From the NCBI RefSeq assembly GCF_016925495.1, contig NZ_CP070491.1, positions 620,001-684,000 on the forward strand: 64,000 nucleotides of DNA. The letters are read 5' to 3'. Below the pieces are notes generated by a model. The model was not told the DNA's origin. It searched no databases and saw nothing but the letters and a program-made list of their open reading frames with translations. Shown piece after piece: positions 58,616 to 64,000 of this stretch. How positions within the stretch are numbered: position 1 is the stretch's first letter; each line of letters opens with the position of its first letter. The position numbers and the translations under genes are program-made. The stretch is from Methylococcus sp. EFPC2 (GTDB taxonomy: Bacteria; Pseudomonadota; Gammaproteobacteria; Methylococcales; Methylococcaceae).

Positions 58616-60381
58616 GCATCGTGAGACTGCAAAAAATCACGCTGGCCGGATTGTCCGACGACAGGGCAAAGCTGTTGGAAGACATCCAGGCCATGGGTTG
58701 CGTGCATGTCGTTCCCCTGAACGCCGAAGGCCGCGGCAAGCCTGAGCTTGCTTCGTCGGCCGAGGCTCGCACGGCCTTGCAGTTTCTCGCCAGCCATCCG
58801 CATAAACGGCGTCAGGTCCGCGATCCGGCCCGCTTCGATGCCGCCGAAGTGGAGCGGCAGGCCCTGGACGTCAGGCGTCGCCTCCAGGATTTGGAGGACG
58901 AACGCGATTTTCTGATCAAGCGCATTCAGGCTTTTGCTCCCTGGGGCGAATTCGAGTTTCCTCCCTCCGGCGCGTTGGCGGGCTATCGGATCTGGTTTTA
59001 CCTGGTGCCCCTGAAGGACGTTCCGTCGATTGCGAAATCCGGCCAAGTGTTCGAAATCGTCGCGCGCGACAGGCGGCAGGCCTATGTACTGACCTTCGCG
59101 CACGAAGAGCCGCGCGATTTTCCAGGCGTCCGGGTGCATCTCGGCGACCGCTCGCGGCGTCAACTGGACGATCGGCTGGACGAGGTGGAACTGGCTCTCG
59201 AAGACGCGGCCGCCGAACGCGCCTATCTGACGCGTTGGTACGAATTGCTGCGCCGCAGCCTGGACGGCCTGGAAGACCGCGCCGCGCGATCCAAGGTGGA
59301 GGCGCAGACCTATGTGCGCGATCCGCTGTTCGCCCTGCACGGCTGGGCCCCGGCGGAATCGGCAGGGCCCATCGCCGAGTACGCCAAAGAACAAAACCTG
59401 TATTTCGCCGCCGAAGATCCGGGACCGGACGACCGCCCACCCTCGTATCTCAAAAACCCCTCATGGCTATCGGCCGGGGAAGACTTGGTCAATTTCTACA
59501 TGACGCCCGGTTACCGTACCTGGGATCCTTCCGTCGTGGTGTTCCTGTCATTCGCCTTGTTCTTCGGCATGATCCTGGCCGACGCCGGCTACGCCGCGGT
59601 ATTGGGCGGATTGCTGTTGATCTACTGGAAAAAAATGGGCGGAACGGAAAGCGGGCGCCGCTACCGCGCGCTCGGTTCGGCCCTGGTCGTGTGCGGCGCG
59701 GTGTGGGGTGTGCTGATCGGCAGTTACTTCGGATGGGAACCCGAACACGGGACCTTCCTGAGCCGATTCCATCTGCTCGACATGAAGGACTCCAACACGA
59801 TGATGGCCATATCCATCGTCATCGGCTGCGTGCACGTCATCCTGGCCAATCTATGCGATGCCTGGCGACGCCAGGATAGGGCCGAAAGCCTGGCTCCGGT
59901 CGGCTGGGCCGTGGTCGTCGCCGGCGGTCTGGCCCTGGGCGGAGGTTCCGTGCTGCAGATCGACCTGCTTGCAACCCTGGGCAGCGGGGCTATCGTATTC
60001 GGCCTGGTTCTGGTGCTGCTTTTCTCGGAACCTCACGAAAAGCCCCTGAAGCGTATGCTGGGCGGTCTGCACGGCCTGACCGAAATTTCCCGGGCTTTCG
60101 GCGACGTATTGAGTTATCTCCGCTTGTTCGCCTTGGGGATGGCGGGAGCGTCCCTGGCCATCGAATTCAATCACATGGCCAGCGGACTGATGGACGCCGT
60201 TCCCGGCGTCGGCCTGTTGTTCGCGCTCTTGATCCTGGTTCTCGGGCATGTGCTCAACATCATCCTAGGGATAGCCGCCGCCGTGATCCACGGCCTGCGT
60301 CTCAACATGATCGAATTTTTCAACTGGGGACTGAAAGAAGAAGGAAGCCTGTTCCAGCCGTTCAGACGGAAACAAACTTAA
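58612..60381 (+). CDS. ntpI: V/A-type ATPase subunit I (a-subunit)
   Basis: Start at 58612 (GGAGGAGG upstream). The frame is open 104 codons earlier, but that part is the D gene in another frame. The 589-residue protein has a long soluble N-terminal arm (about 1-300) and a C-terminal membrane domain with about seven or eight helices (WDPSVVVFLSFALFFGMILA, NTMMAISIVIGCVHVILAN, LSYLRLFALGMAGASLAIEF). The arginine in YLRLFALGMAG is the expected stator residue facing the K ring. It couples ion passage to rotation. Confidence 0.94.
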   Translation: MSIVRLQKITLAGLSDDRAKLLEDIQAMGCVHVVPLNAEGRGKPELASSAEARTALQFLASHPHKRRQVRDPARFDAAEVERQALDVRRRLQDLEDERDFLIKRIQAFAPWGEFEFPPSGALAGYRIWFYLVPLKDVPSIAKSGQVFEIVARDRRQAYVLTFAHEEPRDFPGVRVHLGDRSRRQLDDRLDEVELALEDAAAERAYLTRWYELLRRSLDGLEDRAARSKVEAQTYVRDPLFALHGWAPAESAGPIAEYAKEQNLYFAAEDPGPDDRPPSYLKNPSWLSAGEDLVNFYMTPGYRTWDPSVVVFLSFALFFGMILADAGYAAVLGGLLLIYWKKMGGTESGRRYRALGSALVVCGAVWGVLIGSYFGWEPEHGTFLSRFHLLDMKDSNTMMAISIVIGCVHVILANLCDAWRRQDRAESLAPVGWAVVVAGGLALGGGSVLQIDLLATLGSGAIVFGLVLVLLFSEPHEKPLKRMLGGLHGLTEISRAFGDVLSYLRLFALGMAGASLAIEFNHMASGLMDAVPGVGLLFALLILVLGHVLNIILGIAAAVIHGLRLNMIEFFNWGLKEEGSLFQPFRRKQT

Positions 60382-60464
60382 TCCGCCCGCGGGGTGAGGC
60401 ACCGGGCGAATACGGCGCGCGGGTCTTAGATCATTCAAACCACTTTTACCTTCGAGGAGACATC

Positions 60465-60911
60465 ATGGAAGCTTTCATCCTGATCCTGGGCTGGATCGGC
60501 ATTTATGCCCCACTGGCGCTCGGTGCCATCGGCAGTTCCCTCGGCTGCGCGCGTGCCGGCATGGCGGCTTGCGGCGCATTGCTCGAAGTCGAGAGCGGCT
60601 ACGGTAAGTTCGTCGGCGTAGCCGCCATGCCTTCTTCCCAGACCATATTCGGCATCGTCGTCACCATGACGCTACGCCGCGAGGTCACTCTGGATAACTC
60701 GGCCGGAATCTTCGCGTTGGGCCTGTTGTCCGGCTTGGCGCTACTGGTGAGCTCGATCCAACAGGGCAGCACCTGTGCGGCGGCGATCAATGCGTCCAAG
60801 AGCAAGCCGGAAGTCTTCGGTATTTCGCTCGCCCCGGCGGCGCTGGTGGAAGGCTTCTCGGTGTTCGCCATGGTATTCGCCCTGGTGCTGGCCGCCGGGC
60901 TGCCCAAATAG
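60465..60911 (+). CDS. ntpK: V/A-type ATPase subunit K (membrane ring)
   Basis: A 148-residue protein with two hairpins and four helices, preceded by GAGGAG. Ion-site residues align by eye with the Na+-binding NtpK of Enterococcus hirae: MPSSQ (Gln59, matching Gln65), SSIQQG (Gln100, matching Gln110) and LVEGF (Glu129, matching Glu139). Proton-type rings usually lack these glutamines, so Na+ translocation is likely but inferred. Ring size is unknown. Downstream gene E starts 17 bases later. Confidence 0.93.
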   Translation: MEAFILILGWIGIYAPLALGAIGSSLGCARAGMAACGALLEVESGYGKFVGVAAMPSSQTIFGIVVTMTLRREVTLDNSAGIFALGLLSGLALLVSSIQQGSTCAAAINASKSKPEVFGISLAPAALVEGFSVFAMVFALVLAAGLPK

Positions 60912-60927
60912 ACGTGAGGGAATACAG

Positions 60928-61590
60928 ATGAACCAAGCAGCCCAGTCCACCACACTAGGGGTCCAGGCCCTCATCGACCGTATACGCGATCAAGGCGTGC
61001 AGGCCGCCGAGGAAGAGGCCGCCCGCATCGTCCGCGAAGCCGAGGCCAAAGCGGCAAGGTTGCTGGCCGATACCAAAGCCGAGACCGACCGCCTGCGCGA
61101 GCTGGCGAGCAAGGAAATCGAAAGCGACAAGCAGGCGGCTCATGAGGCCTTGCGCCTGTCCGCGCGGGATGCGGTCCTGCACCTTAAATCGCGGATCGCG
61201 TCCTCGTTCGAGATTTTCCTCAAGCGCTTGGTCACATCCGCCACCCGCGACGAGGAACTCATCAGAGCTTTGGTGCTGGTGCTCGCCGGTCGAGCGGTCG
61301 AGGAGGTCATCCAGAACAAGGACATCCACGTCATGGTGTCCAGGGTACTCCTCACCGGCATACCCGACGAGGAAATACGGGAGCACGGGAAGAACATGAT
61401 CCTCCAGTTGTCCAGTGACATGCTGCGCGAAGGGATAGAGCTGATACCGGCCTCCGATATCGACGGGGGCGCCCGGGTTCAACTGGTCAAGGATGAGTTG
61501 GAAATCGATCTTTCCGATAAGGCCATCACCCGTTTATTGGGTGAAAGAATGGTGCCCCGATTCCGCCGCATACTCGACGGCATCGAATGA
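60928..61590 (+). CDS. ntpE: V/A-type ATPase subunit E
   Basis: Start at 60928 (GTGAGGGAA upstream). The 220-residue protein has an N-terminal coiled coil rich in Ala, Glu and Arg (AAEEEAARIVREAEAKAARL and RLRELASKEIESDKQAAHEA, about 15-80), then a globular head (about 90-215), the layout of the peripheral stalk subunit E. It tethers the catalytic head to the membrane. No subunit G/H partner gene is visible nearby, as in other short V/A operons. Confidence 0.9.
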   Translation: MNQAAQSTTLGVQALIDRIRDQGVQAAEEEAARIVREAEAKAARLLADTKAETDRLRELASKEIESDKQAAHEALRLSARDAVLHLKSRIASSFEIFLKRLVTSATRDEELIRALVLVLAGRAVEEVIQNKDIHVMVSRVLLTGIPDEEIREHGKNMILQLSSDMLREGIELIPASDIDGGARVQLVKDELEIDLSDKAITRLLGERMVPRFRRILDGIE

Positions 61591-61594
61591 AGCC

Positions 61595-62257
61595 ATGGCC
61601 GCCGCTTACTACACCCTGATCGGCAGTCTGCCGCACCTTCCCCGCCTCGACCAGGCGGAGCGCTTGCCCATCAGCCGTCTGAAACTCGAACAGCGCCTGC
61701 GCATGCTGGAGACCGAAGACGCCGAACAACTCGCACGGGCAGAAACGCTGGCGGCCTGGCAAATGACTCTGAGCAAACCCAAAACCGACGCGGATATGGT
61801 GGCCCGCTACCAGGAGGCCATGCACTCCATGCAGCCCGTGTTGCGCGACTTCCTGGAATTCCGCTTCGGCCTGCAAACGCTGGTGGCCGCGCTGCGCCGC
61901 CGGCAAGTCGGTGCACCGGCACCGGCCCGCGGCGAAGCCTGGGGCACGGGCCCCTGGCTGCCGACCATCGTACGGCTATGGAACGAGCCGGACTTCGGCC
62001 TGGCCAAGGTTCACCCCTGGCTGCCCGAGGCGCGCGGCTATCTGGAACGTCAGGACGCCCTGGCGCTGGAAAGACAGCTGATGACCGTGGTGTGGAACTG
62101 GCTGAGCCGCACGGCCGAGAGCAACGCATTCGGATACGAAGCCGTGGTCGCTTACGTTTTTCGCTGGGACCTGCTGCGGGCTTGGCTGGCCCGCAGCCCG
62201 GCCGCCGCCAAAACGCGGTTTCAAGCCTTAATCAAGGAGGTCACCGATGTATCCTGA
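61595..62257 (+). CDS. DUF2764 protein of V/A-type ATPase operons
   Basis: A 220-residue protein from the ATG at 61595, four bases after the E stop, opening with YYTLIGSLPHLPRLDQAERL. It belongs to DUF2764, a family found beside V/A-type ATPase genes in several bacterial phyla. Its helical content and the lack of any separate subunit C gene suggest it does the work of C (the link between rotor shaft and ring), but that is inferred. Its stop overlaps the start of subunit A by 11 bases. Confidence 0.85.
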   Translation: MAAAYYTLIGSLPHLPRLDQAERLPISRLKLEQRLRMLETEDAEQLARAETLAAWQMTLSKPKTDADMVARYQEAMHSMQPVLRDFLEFRFGLQTLVAALRRRQVGAPAPARGEAWGTGPWLPTIVRLWNEPDFGLAKVHPWLPEARGYLERQDALALERQLMTVVWNWLSRTAESNAFGYEAVVAYVFRWDLLRAWLARSPAAAKTRFQALIKEVTDVS

Positions 62258-64000
62258 ATCGCAAGCCCCGCGTATCGCCAAAGTCGTAGGGGTGAAGGAA
62301 AGCCTGGTGCTCATCGAAGTCGACGAGAGCGCTTCCATCACCAAGAACGAGGTGGGTTTCATCCACCTGCCCGCGGACAGGGCCGAGAACGGCGTGGAGC
62401 AACGCCTGAAGGCCGAAGTGCTGCGCATCCGCGGACGCACGGCGGACATGCAGGTGTTCGAGGACACGCGGGGCGTGCGGGTGGGAGACGTGGTGGAATT
62501 GTCCGGAGAAATGCTGCCCGTGGTGCTGGGCCCCGGATTGCTGGGCCAGGTCTTCGACGGCCTGCTCAATCCGCTCAACGCCCTGGCCAAAGAATACGGT
62601 TTCTTTCTGCCGCGCGGCGCCACCGTGCCCTCCCTGGACCCGGACAAGAAATGGGCTTTTACGCCCGCGGCGGCCATCGGCGCGAAGCTGCCACCGGGCG
62701 GCGTGATCGGTTCGGTCCCGGAGGGTCCTTTCGCCCACAAGATCATGGTGCCGTTCAAGGAGCCGGAAGCGGTCGAGCTGACCTGGGTACGCGAGGGCAG
62801 CGTGTCGGTGAACGAGGTCGTGGCTCGCTACAAGGACTCGGCCGGTGTCGAGCACGAAGTCACCCTGTCGCAACGCTGGCCGGTACGGCGGCCGATACCG
62901 GAAGGCATCGTGCGTCGCCGCTATGGCGAGCGTCTGTATCCGACCGAACCGCTGACCACCTCGACCCGCCTCATCGACACCTTCTTCCCCATCGCCCGCG
63001 GCGGCACCGGCTGCATACCGGGGCCTTTCGGCGCCGGCAAGACCGTGCTGCAAAGCCTCATCGCCCGTTACTCCACAGTGGACATCGTGGTGATCGTGGC
63101 CTGCGGCGAGCGAGCCGGCGAGGTGGTGGAAACCATCACCGAATATCCCAACACCAAGGACCCGCGCACCGGCGGCACGTTGATGGACCGCACCGTCATC
63201 ATCTGCAACACCTCGTCCATGCCGGTCGCCGCCCGCGAGGCGTCGATCTATACGGGGATCACCCTGGGCGAATATTTCCGCCAGATGGGCTATCACGTTC
63301 TGCTGATCGCCGACTCCACCTCCCGCTGGGCGCAGGCCATGCGGGAAACCTCCGGGCGCATGGAGGAGATACCCGGCGAGGAAGCCTTCCCAGCCTATCT
63401 GGATTCGTCCATCAAAAACGTCTACGAACGGGCCGGCGTGTTGCGCTGCCCGGACGGTTCGGTCGGTTCGCTGACCCTGATAGGCACCGTCTCGCCGGCG
63501 GGCGGCAATTTCGAGGAACCCGTCACCCAGTCCACCCTGGGCACCGTCAAGACCTTCCTCGGGCTATCGGCCGACCGCGCCTACCGGCGCTTCTATCCGG
63601 CCATCGATCCCTTGATTTCCTGGTCCCGCTATCTGGATCAGCTCTCCCCCTGGTTCACCAAAGAACTGGGCAGTTTCTGGGTGCGCGACGTCAAGCGCAT
63701 GCAGACCCTGCTGGAGCGGGGCGACGGTATCTACCAGATGATGCAGGTGACCGGCGAGGAAGGCATCACCCTGGAAGACTACGTGGACTGGCAGAAATCC
63801 CTGCTGCTGGACATGGTCTATCTGCAGCAGGACGCGTTCGACGAGGTGGATGCCTGCATGCCCCGAGAGCGGCAGCAGGAAAGTTTCCAGTTGCTCAAAA
63901 ACCTGATAGACGCGGATTATCGTTTCCAGAACAAGGACGAAGCGCGAACCTTCTTCACCCAGATCACCGGGCTTTACAAGAACTGGAATTACAGCCATCC
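62247..64000 (+). CDS. ntpA: V/A-type ATPase catalytic subunit A (3' end outside window)
   Basis: Starts at 62247, with AAGGAGG eight bases upstream, and stays open to the window edge (584 codons visible). The catalytic subunit is clear: Walker A GPFGAGKT (259-266), ACGERAGEV (GER motif), LIADSTSRWAQAMRE (Walker B region) and the insert loop VPSLDPDKKWAFTPAA in the non-homologous region typical of A. It hydrolyses or makes ATP and alternates with B. A normal A has about 590 residues, so only the last few codons are missing. Confidence 0.96.
   Translation, partial: MYPESQAPRIAKVVGVKESLVLIEVDESASITKNEVGFIHLPADRAENGVEQRLKAEVLRIRGRTADMQVFEDTRGVRVGDVVELSGEMLPVVLGPGLLGQVFDGLLNPLNALAKEYGFFLPRGATVPSLDPDKKWAFTPAAAIGAKLPPGGVIGSVPEGPFAHKIMVPFKEPEAVELTWVREGSVSVNEVVARYKDSAGVEHEVTLSQRWPVRRPIPEGIVRRRYGERLYPTEPLTTSTRLIDTFFPIARGGTGCIPGPFGAGKTVLQSLIARYSTVDIVVIVACGERAGEVVETITEYPNTKDPRTGGTLMDRTVIICNTSSMPVAAREASIYTGITLGEYFRQMGYHVLLIADSTSRWAQAMRETSGRMEEIPGEEAFPAYLDSSIKNVYERAGVLRCPDGSVGSLTLIGTVSPAGGNFEEPVTQSTLGTVKTFLGLSADRAYRRFYPAIDPLISWSRYLDQLSPWFTKELGSFWVRDVKRMQTLLERGDGIYQMMQVTGEEGITLEDYVDWQKSLLLDMVYLQQDAFDEVDACMPRERQQESFQLLKNLIDADYRFQNKDEARTFFTQITGLYKNWNYSH

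Overview
The window comes from a moderately GC-rich gammaproteobacterium. The 16S-tRNA-Ile-tRNA-Ala-23S-5S operon has gammaproteobacterial sequence features. A Methylococcales-type methanotroph is my best guess, from overall gene character only; no methane-oxidation gene lies in the window, so genus-level assignment is not supported. The contig is cut at both ends, inside an outer-membrane protein gene on the left and inside the V-type ATPase subunit A gene on the right.

Layout. 1-5 kb: the end of an outer-membrane transporter-like gene, a large MGH1/GH63-like glycosidase and a DUF2252 protein. 5-14.7 kb: envelope genes (MscS-type channel, patatin-like lipoprotein, unknown polytopic membrane protein, orphan Rap1a/Tai-like protein, glycine-zipper lipoprotein, vWA-OmpA lipoprotein), then a UMF1-type MFS transporter facing an AraC regulator. 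15.0-16.9 kb: a deletion junction where a beheaded LysR gene meets a beheaded pirin gene, followed by an intact isochorismatase-family hydrolase. 17.0-18.9 kb: a LytS/LytTR-type two-component system. 19.2-25.3 kb: a visibly AT-richer accessory stretch with small secreted proteins, a VPLPA-CTERM protein, several lipase/hydrolase genes and a patch of decayed defence-like genes (a NERD pseudogene and an HsdR/DUF5655-like pseudogene with in-frame stops).

25.7-35.2 kb: a minus-strand redox cluster encoding a GMC oxidoreductase with a Tat-type leader, a two-haem lipoprotein cytochrome, a small unknown protein, an unknown membrane protein, a DyP-type peroxidase and a catalase-related haemoprotein. 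Together they suggest an envelope-associated oxidase, electron carrier and haem peroxidase module whose substrate is unknown. This is my strongest candidate for an undescribed system. 35.2-41.1 kb: a complete rRNA operon with a recognisable promoter, boxA sites, RNase III stems and a terminator.

41.2-50.2 kb: a minus-strand carbohydrate and transport group (SulP transporter, SpoIIAA-like protein, GH13 enzyme, a second MGH1/GH63-like glycosidase paralogous to the one at 716-3409, a small protein, an AI-2E-type transporter and two small proteins with likely GTG starts). 50.6-56.4 kb: a complete RND efflux operon (adaptor, pump, outer-membrane factor). 56.6-64 kb: a V/A-type ATPase operon in the order B-D-I-K-E-DUF2764-A, with Na+-type ligand residues in subunit K.
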